This document shows, piece by piece, positions 1 through 11,570 of a stretch of DNA of 64,000 nucleotides. The stretch covers positions 62,001-126,000 of the forward strand of contig JAESUZ010000434.1 in the NCBI GenBank assembly GCA_017311185.1, written 5' to 3'. Within the stretch, counting starts at the first letter, position 1; each line of letters starts with the position of its first letter. The position numbers and the translations under genes are program-made. Below the pieces are notes generated by a model, which had not been told where the DNA came from, did not search any database, and worked only from the letters and a program-made list of their open reading frames with translations. Source of the stretch: Proteles cristata cristata (Eukaryota > Chordata > Mammalia > Carnivora > Hyaenidae).

Positions 1-1142
1 CCCGGGAGCCAGGCCCTTCTTGCACCCCTGTGCCCCGGCTACAGGAGGTGGGTGGGTGGTCCAAATAGACACAGGATGATGGCAGGAGAGGACCTCTAAA
101 CCCACAGGGGTCTGGAGACCAAAACCCCCCAATTTTTTATGAGGTAACAGGTCAAAACATTTGGACGGCCAGCCGTCTTGGGGGATGTAAAGTCCTAACT
201 AACCCCAGAGATGGGCTCCAAGAATGTGACCTCTTTCCTCCTCATAGTCTAGACCCTCCCTCAGAGGGGTGCCTGGTAGGCTCGAGAGGGTGGGTCTGGT
301 GGTGCGGAGCGAACCTGTGCTCTTCCCCCCTCACTCCCTCCACGCCATGTGTAGGAAGAAAACGACGGGTCTGCTCTTGTCTTCCAAGGAAATGACAAAA
401 CAGGAGGCTGGAGGGCTCTGGGCCTGGGCTCTGGGGCAGCCTGGGCCTGGGGAGCTGTGTCCCCTACTTTCAGCCCCTGCCGCTTCTGAGGGCCTGGAGG
501 GATGGCCAGGGGCCACAGACCCAGCCTATAAATATATTCCCCGGACACGACATTCCACCCTCAGAGAGTGACTCTGTTAAGTTAAACACTCTTCTCCCCA
601 AGTTCTTATTTGAAAATGCAAATACTCTGGAGAGGGCTGATTCCGAGAATGTGCGCCTCTGACGAAACTCAGGAACTGACGGATGGGAGTACTCTGACCT
701 GGCTCCAGGGGCTGTGGGTTAGCTGTTCCTTCTTCTGGTAGACCCAGCTCCTCCCCAAAGATCTCCCTGTGGCCCCAGTGTCTGAATGTGGTGGCTTGTT
801 GTATAGAAAAACCTCAAAGTCCAGTAATTGGAGAGGGAAAAGAAGAAAAGGATGACTAGAGTGTTCAAGACAGTCTTCGGTCCCATCCCCACTGTCAAAC
901 ACAGGGTCATGGACAGCTTAAAACAAGCTTTGGGGGCCGGAGCGGATTTCTTTTGGTACAATAATTGTATTTACGAGTCGTGGCACGTCAGCTAGTCAAA
1001 AATCCAGGCTCTAAAGTATTCCCATCGGAGCAGGATTGAAATAGAAAAGACTTCTTAGTAGCCAGAAAAGATGTCAAAAATCCATATTTTGAAAGACAAG
1101 CTCTTTATTTGTTGGTGAAACTTTAGTCAAAACCTCTGAACT
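1..1142. other. Unique intergenic DNA
   Basis: No gene, RNA or clear repeat is recognised. Open frames on both strands overlap each other and have no domain features. Confidence 0.5.
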
Positions 1143-1289
1143 GGGAAGCCTGGGTGACTCAGTTGGTTAAGCTTCTGATTCTTAATTTTGGCCCAGGGCA
1201 TGATCCCACGTTGGGCTCTGTGTTGACAGTGCAGAACCTATCTGGGATTCTCTCTCTGCCCCTGTCCCACTCAGGTTCCCATGCATGTG

Positions 1290-1325
<36 letters not shown>

Positions 1326-1362
1326 CTCTCAAAATAAATAAACTTAAAAAAAAAAAAAAAAA
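1143..1362 (+). mobile_element. CAN-SINE (felid type)
   Basis: The tRNA-like head GGGTGACTCAGTTGGTTAAG is followed by GGGCTCTGTGTTGACAG, a long (CT)n run at 1291-1322 and an AATAAATAAAC plus poly-A tail. It sits directly before a second copy in the same direction. Confidence 0.93.
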
Positions 1363-1369
1363 CACTTCA

Positions 1370-1589
1370 GGGTGCCTGGGTGGCTCAGTGGACTAAGCAT
1401 CCTGCTTAAGCTCAGGTCATGATCTCACGGTTCATGATCTCACAGTTCGTGGGTTCAAGCCCTGCGTCAGGCTCTGTGCTGACAGCTCAGAGCCTGGAGC
1501 CTGCTTCCAATTCTGAGTCTCCCTCCCTCTCTGCCCCTCTCCCACTCATGCTCTCTCTCTTAAAAATAAATAAACATTTAAAAAAAAAC
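1370..1589 (+). mobile_element. CAN-SINE (felid type)
   Basis: The copy is full length, with GGGTGCCTGGGTGGCTCAG head, CTGACAGCTCAGAGCC middle and AATAAATAAACATTTA tail. A short internal duplication of TCATGATCTCACGGT/AGT is seen at about 1418-1447. Confidence 0.93.
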
Positions 1590-2182
1590 TTTGATTTCAT
1601 ACTTTACATACAGTTATAGCTATCTATATGAGCTGATATCTAAATTCAAGGTTGAAGAAATGGAGAAAGGAGGGAAAAGTACCATTAAAAGGGGGGCAGC
1701 AGGGAGAAGATCCAAACTTGGCTGTCTGGTCAGTTTGGAACGTGATGAGGGGCTCACCTTCATAGTGCTCTGAGGTCATGGCCCAGGAAAAACACAAGAT
1801 TCATGTCAGGGACCACAAATGACCAAGAAAGCATTCAATTCTTCTCTGGGGAGTATGTGAGGGATTTAAGAAAGATTTCTATTCGAAACTGAGCAATGAA
1901 CCGGGCTGTATGTTTTAATGGGATAAATACTCACGTATCAGAGCATCGGGTTTCTTCTCCAGCGGAGCCAGGAGTAGAGGTTTCGCTGCAGGAAGTTCTG
2001 ATTCCAGCAAGCTGTTTGGCCCCCCTGAAGCCCAGCTGGAAGCAAGAAGAGAACTGGCCCCTGGTGCCTGCATCGGTGAGCCGCCCCAGCCGGTGACCCA
2101 TCAGCCCTCAGCCCCTGGAACTCCTGAGTGCTCCAAACATAGCTCACGCACCTGAGGAAGGTAGCTCTAAGTTTAATTTAAA
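1590..2182. other. Unique intergenic DNA
   Basis: No feature can be supported. Small open frames lack any recognised product. Confidence 0.5.
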
Positions 2183-2195
2183 CAGCCACAAGTGG

Positions 2196-2460
2196 GGGTG
2201 CCTGGGTGGCTCAGTTGGTTAAGTCTCCGGCTTTGGCTCAGGTCATGATCTCACGCTTCATGGGTTCAAGCCCCGCGTCAGGCTCTGTGCTGACAGCCAG
2301 CTCAAAACCTGGAGACTGTTTCAGATTCTGTATCTCCCTCTTCAGATTCTGTATCTCCCTCTCTCTCTCTCTGACACCCCCTCCCCCCCCCAACCGCTCA
2401 CGCCGTCTCTCTCTCTCAGAAATAAATAAAACATTAAAAAATTTTTGGAAAAAAAAAATA
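2196..2460 (+). mobile_element. CAN-SINE with clear target-site duplication
   Basis: The element is full length, with an enlarged pyrimidine region and an internal tandem copy of TCAGATTCTGTATCTCCCTC (about 2321-2362). The 13-bp target-site duplication CAGCCACAAGTGG lies at 2183-2195 and 2463-2475, which proves retroposition. Confidence 0.95.
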
Positions 2461-2476
2461 AGCAGCCACAAGTGGA

Positions 2477-4104
2477 TAGTGGCTAGTGGCTGCCATATCT
2501 GGACAGCACGGTGACCCTTGAGGAGTCCCTTAGTGTCCTCTCAGGCTGCATGGAGGAGCTGCTAATTGTTCTGTCAGCCTGGACAGGGGTTCATTCATTG
2601 TACATGCAACAGTTATTAAGCACCTACTGCATACCCCCAAGAAAAGAATTATCATGTGAAATAGTCTGGTGAGCTATCAGTGAGCTATCAGCCCCTCTCT
2701 TTGTCTCTGCTTTTCCCTCCTTTCATAAGCAAATCCTGACGTAAGTGAAACCAATGGCTGGGTCCTGCCTGGCAGTTGTTCTCAAACTATGGGAGCACCT
2801 GAACCACAGAAGACTCTCATTAACTGCCCATTAGATCTGCTGAATTGGGATCTCCTACATCATGGGTCCTGCATCTGAAGCTCCCCACGAAGAATACAAA
2901 GCTACTAGCAGGTGCTATTCTACCAAGAGTTTATCATTTAGAAGATGTGTTTAGGGGAAAAAAGAGAAAAACAGGCCCACAAGTAGTGAGCTCATTTTAA
3001 CAAACAGCTACTCCCCAAGAACTGTCTGCAAATCCTCCAGAGAGAACTAATACCATGAGCCTTTTTACAGTGACACCTTAAGGGAATTCGTTGGGCAGAT
3101 GTTTTTCCTAACATGGAGACAGCTGCAGGGGAAGATCTGGCCTCCAGTTCTGCCTTTGTGACCTTCACAGAGGCCTTCCCCTCTCCCATTCTGTCCCCCA
3201 TCTGTAAAATGAGGATCGAGGATCATCTTCCTTAACTTCAATGTCTCCAAGCTTCCAGGAAAGGTGACAGCCTTGAGGTTCTGGGCACCCTCAGGGCTAG
3301 CTGTGGTTCCAGCCTGCAAGAGGGGGGTGAGGAAGAGAGACACCCAAATCCAAGGACACGCAGGCCTTTCTTCACCCTGGGAAATTTTCAGCTTGGAAAA
3401 CATTATGTCCTAATTGTATTCCAGTTCAACACGAGCGCACTTAGAAAAGGCATAGATTTGATTTCAACTCAAACTGGCTCGTTGGGTACTTTTTGAGTTA
3501 AAAAAAATGAATTGACACTATATTTTTAAAAAACGAATTGAAGTAGTGAGTTAATAAAATTACAATCTGAATTCAGGGTTGAACATCTCAGGTGGAAGGT
3601 TTTGATCGTTGGTTCAGTTCAAGTCCCTATTGTTCGGAGGAACTCAACGGAGCATCTATTTATCACCTAGTTTGCTCCAGGAATGGATATGGGACAGTTT
3701 CAAGGGAATTCTTCTGCTCCTCTGGGGCAGGAGGCAACTAAACAATCTTACTGCCCAGGAGTAACACACCCAGGAACGATGGCAGAGGTCACCAAGTTCC
3801 CTGGTGAGCCTGGCCTCGGAGGAGTGATGTGTGGATTGGACACAATCCATTCACTGAGCAGTGAGTGAGGAGGGGTTTCCCAGGCAGCAGATGAGGAGAA
3901 AGGGAAACAGGAGGATCAGAGAGGCTGGGAGGTACACAAAGCCATAGAAGGCTGAAGGGCACTCATGGGCTTGGGGAGGTATCTGGAGGTTACTCCCAAC
4001 ACTGGGCCTCTGCCCCCAAGCCTATCCACACACGCAGTGTAGGTCTCCATCAGTGCAATAGATTCCCTGAGCAGCAGGAAAAGCCTTGTAGGTATGCACA
4101 TATT
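2477..4104. other. Unique intergenic DNA with MIR-like scraps
   Basis: Weak MIR-like text (TTATTAAGCACCTACTGCAT) appears at about 2611-2632. An 11-bp tandem TGAGCTATCAG occurs twice at 2670-2691. Nothing else is recognised. Confidence 0.4.
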
Positions 4105-4700
4105 TGTTTGCTTAACAGCTTTATTGAATACAATTCACATATCATGCAATTCATTCATTCAAAGTATACAATTGAATGGTTTAGAGAGTATTTACAGGCA
4201 TGTGCAGACATCACGACTGTCCATTTTAGAACAGTTTCCTCACCTCGAGAAGAAATTCCATACCCCTTAGCTAACACTCTTCTCTCCACCCGCCTCCACC
4301 AAGACTCCTGCTCACACACCAACCCTACTTTCTGTCGCTGTGGATTTCCCTATTCTGGCCATTCCAACTAAATGGAGTCAGACAACCTGTGGCTCTTTGC
4401 ATCTGGCTTCTTGCACTTAGTATCATGTTTTCAAGGCCCGTCATGTTCTAGCGTGTACCAGCACTTCCTCTTTATGGCCAAGTAAGATTCCGCTGTATGG
4501 CTATACCACTTTGTGCTTATTCATTTGTCCACTGCTGGACATTTGGGTTGTCTCTCCTCTTTGACTTTTGTGAATAGTGCTGCCATGAACCCTCCTACTC
4601 ATTCATCCCTGTTAGGACTCCATGTTACACATGTAAGTAGGATATGCATGTACTAGGAGTAGAGCTGCTGGATCACAGGCTAAGTCTAACTGTTTGAGGA
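4105..4700 (-). mobile_element. Old LINE-1 3' fragment (L1M class), antisense
   Basis: Reading the plus strand gives the reverse complement of an L1 ORF2 end and 3' UTR: AGCTTTATTGAATACAATTC at the start, CTGTGGATTTCCCTATTCTG in the middle, and GTAGAGCTGCTGGATCACA near the end. It is strongly diverged and dead. Confidence 0.8.
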
Positions 4701-6047
4701 ATGGGCAGACTGTATGGTATTTACATATTTATTCAGAGAAGAAGGAAATGAATGACATGACAATAATAATGGAAATGGGCTGGAAGCCAAGGTGAGCCCA
4801 TGTTCAGGGAAGAGAGAGGTTAGGAGACCAATCACATCACCACGCAAGGCACCGCCACCTTCCCAGTCACAGAGCCAGCTTGGAGGAGACGCGATCAGAG
4901 CCAGCCCCTGTGGCCACCCTCCTGGTGACCGGAGGCACGTCCCGGTCACTGTGGCCCTGCTCTACAAAGCAGGGCTCAGGTTGGCTGGAAGCCTCAGGGG
5001 GTACAGCAAACACATCTGTGTCCCAGCCTGGCACTGGAGGAGGACACAGAATGAGGGACGAGCTCGCTTTCCCAAGGCGAACCAGCTCATAGTGATGAGG
5101 CTGGGATTCCAAAGCGCCTATCTGGCCCCGGCGCCCACCTCACTACACTACCTTGATCATTCTTTCACAAGGACAAAGCTGAGAGTCTCATGTCATAGAC
5201 AAGGACACTGAGGCTGATTCAGACACCCTTTCCCAAGGCCAGAGACTCAAGACCAGTCTCTGGCTGACACCAAGGCCTCCCTGTACGATGAAGAGGACAG
5301 AGCCAGCAGGCAGTGAGTTACAGCAGTTGGAGGTGGAGGTGTGCACCTTCTTGAGGTGCCGCCTCTTCCAGCAAGTTCTTCCTGACTGCACCCCCAGTGG
5401 GGCTACAGGTCCCTGATCTGGACTCCAGCAGCTCCCAGGGATGCTCCTACAATTGTCCTGCTCACTGTGTGTGACCAAAAGCAGGTAGATGGCTGGTGCA
5501 CACAGACCATGAGCTTGACCTCCTCTCCTGTGCGTCTGTCTCCAGCACCGAGCCCAGGGTCTGGCCCAAGGAAGCATGTGGGGGACAAGTGGGTGAACTA
5601 TGACAGTGAGGTCTAGGTAATAAGTGATGAAGGGGCTTGGAGAGGGAAGAGCTAAGCTACCAGAGCAGAAAAGGGGAAAGGGGACTCCACGTGGGACAGG
5701 GACTTCTAGTGGGAAAGACTGGGGGTGGCCTTGAGGTCCTGAGTTCTAACAGTCCAGAGAGGCCGGGATGGGGGCCTCTCCTGTGTGGCCAGAGCCATGG
5801 CACGTAGAACCAGGGCCTTTGTGTAAAGGAGGAGAAGACGGCCTTCCTCCCTGAGGGACCCCGGTCCCGGCCAGGACTCGTGAGCCACCGGAGATGCCCT
5901 CAGTGGGGCCCTTGGGTAGGACACAACCGTGCACCGTGTGTGACATTTCCTGGGGCGTGGGGATGGGTGTCTGCATGTGGGGGCACGCGCGCGGGACTGG
6001 TGTGTGTGTGGTACTTGTACACGATTTTTGTGTTTGCACCGCAGTTT
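4701..6047. other. Unique intergenic DNA with ancient repeat scraps
   Basis: MIR-like antisense text occurs at about 5190-5255 and L2-like 3' text at about 5340-5600. No gene is supported. Confidence 0.35.
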
Positions 6048-6265
6048 CTTTTTTTTAATGTTTGTTTTTGTTTTTGTTTCTTTCTGAGAGAGAGAGAGAG
6101 AGACAGCATGAATAGGGAGGGTCAGAGAGAGAGGGAGACACAGAATCTGAAGCAGGCTCTGAGCTGTCAGCACAGAGCCCGACACAGGGCTTGAACCCAC
6201 AAACCGTGAGATCATGACCTGAGCCAAAGTCAGACGCTTAACCGACTGAGCCACCCAGGTGCCCC
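6048..6265 (-). mobile_element. CAN-SINE, antisense
   Basis: The plus strand shows a T-rich start, (GA)n, CTGAGCTGTCAGCACAGAGCC and the end GACTGAGCCACCCAGGTGCCCC. Similar CACCGCAGTT and TGCCGCAGTT stretches flank it as a degenerate target-site duplication. Confidence 0.93.
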
Positions 6266-8304
6266 ATGTGCCGCAGTTCCTGAATCCCCCGTTGTTTGGC
6301 CTCTGAGTGATGAGGGGTGGGAAGCCGAGGCATGAGGGTCCCGAGTCCCAGAACTAGAAATGGGGTGTCTTTCCGAGGACAGGACAGGGTTTCCATCCTG
6401 CCACCCGGGAACGGGGCTGGTGCGAGGCCACCATGTGCCGTGAACCAGCGGATGGCCCCCAGCGGTGCAGGCTGCATGCTGGCCTTCTGCTCGGGCAAGG
6501 CCTTCCTTCCTCAGTGGACTGGTTAGGCTGAGGGGAAAGGTGTGGACAGACTGGAAAGAAGAAGCCAGCAAGGCAAACGTCCCCAGGGCTGGAGGTGCCC
6601 GGCCCAGAAGGCCCTGGCTCAGACAGAGAGCCAGGACGGCCTCTGGCCACGACCACAGGATGCACTGTCCTTGCAGACGCCTGATCCGTCAGGGAACGGG
6701 CTGCGCAGGACCCCCGAGGGAAGCCTCGGCTGCCATTCTGGAAGGCTCCGTGGTCCCGGCCAATTAGACCCAGCCCCCTGCCCCGGCTTTGGGCTTCTTC
6801 CCATAAGTTCGACTCCCCCCCACCCCCCGCCCGCTTGCCCAGGCAGCCGCCAGGACACGAACATCCGTGGAAACTGCAGTCCCAGAGAGGACTCTGCTGG
6901 ATGTGTGTCATCACCTCTCCCAGTGACGCTAAGGACTGGGACACAGGGACAGGGAAGCTACGCACAGGTCTCTGACCCTCACCTTGAGACAGAGCTGGGC
7001 TCCTGGGGTCCGTCCGGGAGAGCGTCTGTGGCTCTCCATGCCTGGCGTGAGCAGAAATCCCTGCCTGGCCTTGTTGGCGAGAGCACGCCCTCCAGAAGAG
7101 CTTTGCTAAAACCAGAATCGGGTCCGGAGGTGACGGACGGCGGGCTCGCCTTTCCCTGATGAAGCTGCACCGGGAACAGCGGGCTCCCCTTTGGGAACTC
7201 AAGTTCATTAGGCCCCTGGCCCAGGACGGTCAGCAGGCCCGGGAGGGGAGGGGAGCAGGTGCTCCGTGCGCCAGGAGAGGCTGCAGGAGCTCCGGGGGCT
7301 GCCTGAGAACGTGCCGGGGGGGACACAGCTGTCCTCACGGCTCTGTCGCGCCATCTCGGGGGAGAAGACCTGGGGGGGCTGGACACTGAGAGGGGACAGC
7401 AGACACCCTCATCCTCCCGGCAGGTGGTGCGGCAGGGATTGGCTGAGGGTCCGCACGCAGGAACGAGTCCTGCACGAAGCTTCCCACGGGAGCTGTGACC
7501 CACCCCCCAACAGGGCAGGGGAACCCCTCCTTTGTGCTAGAGCATCATGGGGAAACACCCCATGCCCTTGCCACTCAGGGCTCCTGGGGTGCCTTCTTTC
7601 CAGGAACTGCCCTTGCCCTTGATCCCTGGAAACCACTTCATCCTTGTTCACTCCCCACCCTCTACCCTGCAAGCACTCCATCCAGGTGACAGGAGGTGGA
7701 GGGGACTTCAGCGCCCCACCGCCCATACTACAGATGAGGACGCTGAGGCCCTGAGGGCAGGGTCCCACGGTTACCGACAGAGCACTTCCCAGCATCCCAC
7801 CGGGACGCGGGAGGTGCGCTCTCCATTTCACAGACTGGGAGAGGTGAACTGGCCCCAGCTCACACCGTTGGGGAGAGGAGGGGCCGCATTCCCCAGGGTC
7901 CCCTCTGCCTCCAAGCCCTTGTGGTGACTCCGAGCCCCAAAGCTCAGTGTCCCACACGCAGCCATACATCAGAGGAGTCCAGTGAGAACTGCAGTCTCTT
8001 CCAATGCCGTCGGCCAGGATAAGTGTCCTGAGGCTGACAAGTCATTTTATCTGAGTGTGTTTCCTTCACTGTTAAGTGGGGATAATAATAGTAACAGTAA
8101 CATCCGGGGTTTGTAGGATTTCAGTAAGTAACACAAGTGAGGCCTCCTTTTTGGAGCCCTCTTTATTCCTTCCTCATTCCCTTCACAGGTATAATATTTT
8201 CGGTGATTTCTTTCAAAGCATTCTCAAATGTTAAGGACAATGAAAAGCTGATTAGCTATTTGACCTTCACAAAGCTTCCAGACTTCTGAGACTAGCGTCC
8301 TCAG
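6266..8304. other. GC-rich unique intergenic DNA with MIR scraps
   Basis: Many overlapping open frames on both strands result from high GC. MIR-like text is visible at 7725-7900 (antisense) and 8040-8160 (GTTAAGTGGGGATAATAATAG). No gene is recognised. Confidence 0.4.
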
Positions 8305-8600
8305 TCAGTTTATTGAGGTACAACCTACATACAATAAAATGCACCCCTCTCAGAGGATGGTGAGTTTTGACAACTACATACACCCACATAGCCACTTCAA
8401 TCAAGATATGGGACATTTCCGTCCTTCCAAAGAGTTCCCTGTCTCCTCTCAGTCACCTCCCCTGGCCCTAATCCCAGACAACCAACGATGGGCTTTCTGT
8501 GGATTATAGATTTGCCTTTTCCAGGTTTTCACAAGGGAGTCCTACAGTATGTATTCTTTTGTGTCTAGCTTAGATCCACCCGCTGTTGCTTGTATCAGTA
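8305..8600 (-). mobile_element. Old LINE-1 3' fragment, antisense
   Basis: AGTTTATTGAGGTACAACCT is followed by GATATGGGACATTTCCGTCC and GTATTCTTTTGTGTCTAGCT, the reverse complement of an L1M-type 3' end. Confidence 0.75.
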
Positions 8601-8929
8601 ATTCGATCCTCCACAAGAGCCTAACCAGCGAGTGGGTGGCTGCTAGTGTGGCTCCTGTGACAGCCTCGGCCTGGGAACTGACGGGTCGCCTGCTCCGCCG
8701 GACCCTTCAGTGCTAACCACACAGAGCCTGGCCCATAGTAGGCGCTCAAGCTTGTAGCGAGGCCATTGATTAACCGCGCAGTATTTGCGAAAGGCAAAAA
8801 CCGCCAGATCAGGTGGTGAGTCGTTTCATTGCTTCTTAAGCAGCCCCACCAGCGTGGAGAGGAAGGGGGTAAAACTCAAATAGGATGAAGTGGGAAAGAC
8901 GGTTTAAAATAAAGAATTTACATAGGGAA
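8601..8929. other. Unique DNA with a MIR 3' tail
   Basis: GAGCCTGGCCCATAGTAGGCGC at 8726-8747 matches the MIR 3' region. Nothing else is recognised before the CpG island. Confidence 0.45.
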
Positions 8930-10110
8930 TAGTCCTCGCGTTCATTACGCCGCCCAGCCGGCCTTCCCCGCCCCCGCCCCCACCAGGGATAATTAAAAGC
9001 TCGACGCCTCGGTCCCTTCCCTGGGGAGGCGGCGGTGCTCCCGGAGTGAATGGGCTCTGAGGAATGAATAAGGCCACAGTGGCCTCATTGTTCGGCGGCC
9101 GGGGAAACTGAGGCCAGAGGGCGGGAGGGAGGCCGCCGGGTGACTGGAGGCTGGGTCACCGCGTGAGTCAGCGGCGCAGACGGGCGAGATCGCTGTCATT
9201 AAGGTTTACAGGTCGGCCGCCGCCACCGCGGCTGTACGGCCCGCGCCCCGCCCGACCCGGGTCCCCGCGCCCGGCTAGGCCACCACGCCTCGGCGCCCGC
9301 CCGGGGCGCCCCCACCGGCTCCCGCTGCGCCAGTGGCGGGCCGGGGGCGGGGTCGGCCGGGGCCGGGGCCCGGCCCGTCCCGCAGCCCCGCCTCCTCGGC
9401 CCCGGCCCGCCCGTTGGCGGTGAGCTGCTTCGGGCCGGGCCAGCGGCTGGAACCTGAGCCCTGGGGTGGCCCCCGCCCCCGCCCGAGCTCCTACCTGCGC
9501 CACCCGCGCGGCGCCCGGGAGGCGGCGCGGGCACTGGCAGCGCGGCGCCGGGCAGACGGCGCACGGCCTGGTCGGGTCTCCGCCCGGCGCCGCCGCGCGC
9601 GCTCCCGCCCCCACGAACGCCCCGGACCGGCCCCGGCGCGCGCACAGCCCTTCCCCGCGGGCGGCTGGGCACCCCGCGGCCCGGAAGCGGGCGGAGCCGG
9701 GCTGATCCCCCGCGGAGCCGCGAGCACCCCAGCCCCCCGCCCCCCCAGTCCTCCTCGAGCGTCCCCCGGATCCCCTACCCCTCCGCCTCCTCTGCACCCC
9801 GCGCGGAGTAGTGCTCCCCCCCTCCCCCTCTCCCTAGCCCGCCCCCTGGCCAGCCGCGGCCCCAGCGGGACCCCAAGGCCGAGTCTCTCGGCCCCTCCCC
9901 CGACGCCTGGCCCCCTCGTCGCCGAGTGGGATTGGGCTGCGGGAGAGGGAGAAAGATCCAGTTACGGGGGGGGACCCGGGCCTAGGCCGCGGCCCTGCCT
10001 GGCACCCTGTCATGGGGGTGCGGGCAGCGAGGGTGGCGGGGCCGGGGTCACCCAGAGGGGATGCGTCAGAGAGGGTCAGGCGGAACCAGCGCCCCGCCTA
10101 ACCTGAGGGG
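8930..10110. promoter_or_regulatory. Orphan CpG island about 24 kb upstream of SMAD7
   Basis: This is a sharply bounded, CpG-dense block with many GC boxes in otherwise ordinary intergenic DNA. It includes an AP-1/NF-E2-like TGAGTCAGC at 9164-9172. Long open frames cross it on both strands (for example 9333-10106 + and 9168-9797 -), but they are Pro/Arg/Gly/Ala-rich products of GC bias without domains. A donor-like GCAG|GTAGGA on the minus strand near 9492-9498 and GTGAGT on the plus strand at 9163-9168 hint at a transcript. I infer a CpG-island promoter or enhancer, possibly of a non-coding RNA. Confidence 0.5.
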
Positions 10111-11514
10111 GTGGGATGGGGGTGTGCACCGCTGGCCTTGACGTGGACTTGAACGCGTCCTTAAATTTTTAAAAATAGCCTCGCTGTATAGAGAAGGAAC
10201 ACTGGAAGCTTTAAGTCTTCATCCTCTCGCCTGGGTCCAGAGTGAAACTCCAAACATACTTATTAAGAAACTATTGCTTTATTTTGACTCGTTTACGTAA
10301 ATTTTCCACTTTCGGGGGGGATGGTGGTGGGCTTGTGGAATCCCTAAAATAACTTTTAATGGAGCGAAGCCTTCCATTATGGGAAGAGCCTAGACGCGAG
10401 AGGCGTCTGGAGGCCTAGGTTCCTGTCACAGCCCTGCCACCAACTGGCTGAGCGACTGAGGCACATCACCGCCCCTCCCGGGCCCGGGTGAGGAAAGTGG
10501 ACGCCCCCCACCAAGAAAGGAGAGGCCAGGGAGCTGGCTGAACGGTTTAGAGACTGGCTTTTCCTTCCTGGAAATGTTGATACTCCAAGAGAGGCAACGT
10601 GGAAATGAGATTAAAAATAAAAGAGGTGAAAGCAGTTTGCTTTTCTGAATGGTACCCTCTCTGCCTCACTCCCATTGTATTTATGCTCCGTCAAGGTCAA
10701 GGTAACCTTCACTGATCTGTGCAGTTCCATTAATTATACAGTATCCTATCGTCATGGGGAAACATCCACTTTATTTTCATATCACTTCCAAACCTTCAGA
10801 CCTTTGTACAATCCTCCTGCCAAGGGCCTGACAGGAGGGACTTTTGATAGAGGGAGAGAATATAGGTGGACAGGTGATGTCAACTTGATGTGTCACATTT
10901 CAGGGAGCCATAACAGGTTTATGGCCCTGACCTGGGGAGGCCCTGTCCACCCTACCACCAATGCTGGGCGAGGCTGAGTAATGTGGACACCTGGGTGAAA
11001 CAGCCATGAGGCTTTACTGCCTGGTTAGTGACTATACAGCCCCTTTCCTCCCCCACCCCTGCTCTGCAGGGGGAGTGGGACAGAGCCCATAAGGATTCTG
11101 TATTAAGTAAAACAAGTGTCGGGTCCCCTCCCATGGCTTCCCCCTCACCCCCCCCACCCCCCACCCCCTCGCCCCGCAGCAAACGTGTGCGCGTAGCATT
11201 TCTGTGCTGGGACAGATTTGGCAGTGGGAGAGGCGCAGAGGGTTTAATTTAAAATGTTAAAGTGGTAGAATGGTGGGAAGAATGAAGAGAAGGTGATTAG
11301 TGCTCAACTTTAAAAAAAAGGCAGGGGAACAATTACTTTAAAAGGTTTTAATTGGTCTTGTTCTGAAGAACTCACTCCTCCTGTGCTAAAACCCCAGGCC
11401 AGCTCAGACCTGCTGTGCTGGATTGCCCAAGTGCCTCCCTGTTTTTCCCCTTTGAACACCAGCTCTCAGAGCAAATGCCTCTGCTGCCCTCCCTCTAGTG
11501 CCTTCTCCCTTTTG

Positions 11515-11516
<2 letters not shown>
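10111..11516. other. Unique DNA flanking the orphan CpG island
   Basis: No repeats are seen and no gene is recognised. A nuclear-receptor-like block TCAAGGTCAAGGTAACCTT lies at 10691-10709. The block at 10670-11000 is AT-moderate and repeat-free and may be conserved non-coding DNA. Confidence 0.4.
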
Positions 11517-11565
<49 letters not shown>

Positions 11566-11570
11566 CGCGC
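11517..11570. repeat. Compound (GT)n(GC)n microsatellite
   Basis: About 20 GT units run straight into about 7 GC units. Confidence 0.97.

Noticed and set aside
5706..6254. Frames beginning MAQSVKRLTLAQVMISRFVGSSPVSG and similar frames elsewhere
   Set aside because: This recurring peptide is the translation of the CAN-SINE tRNA-like head; it appears wherever a SINE occurs and is not a gene family.
9168..10106. Open frames of 209 (minus) and 257 (plus) codons in the orphan CpG island
   Set aside because: Composition is pure GC bias with no domain or start context; both strands are equally open.
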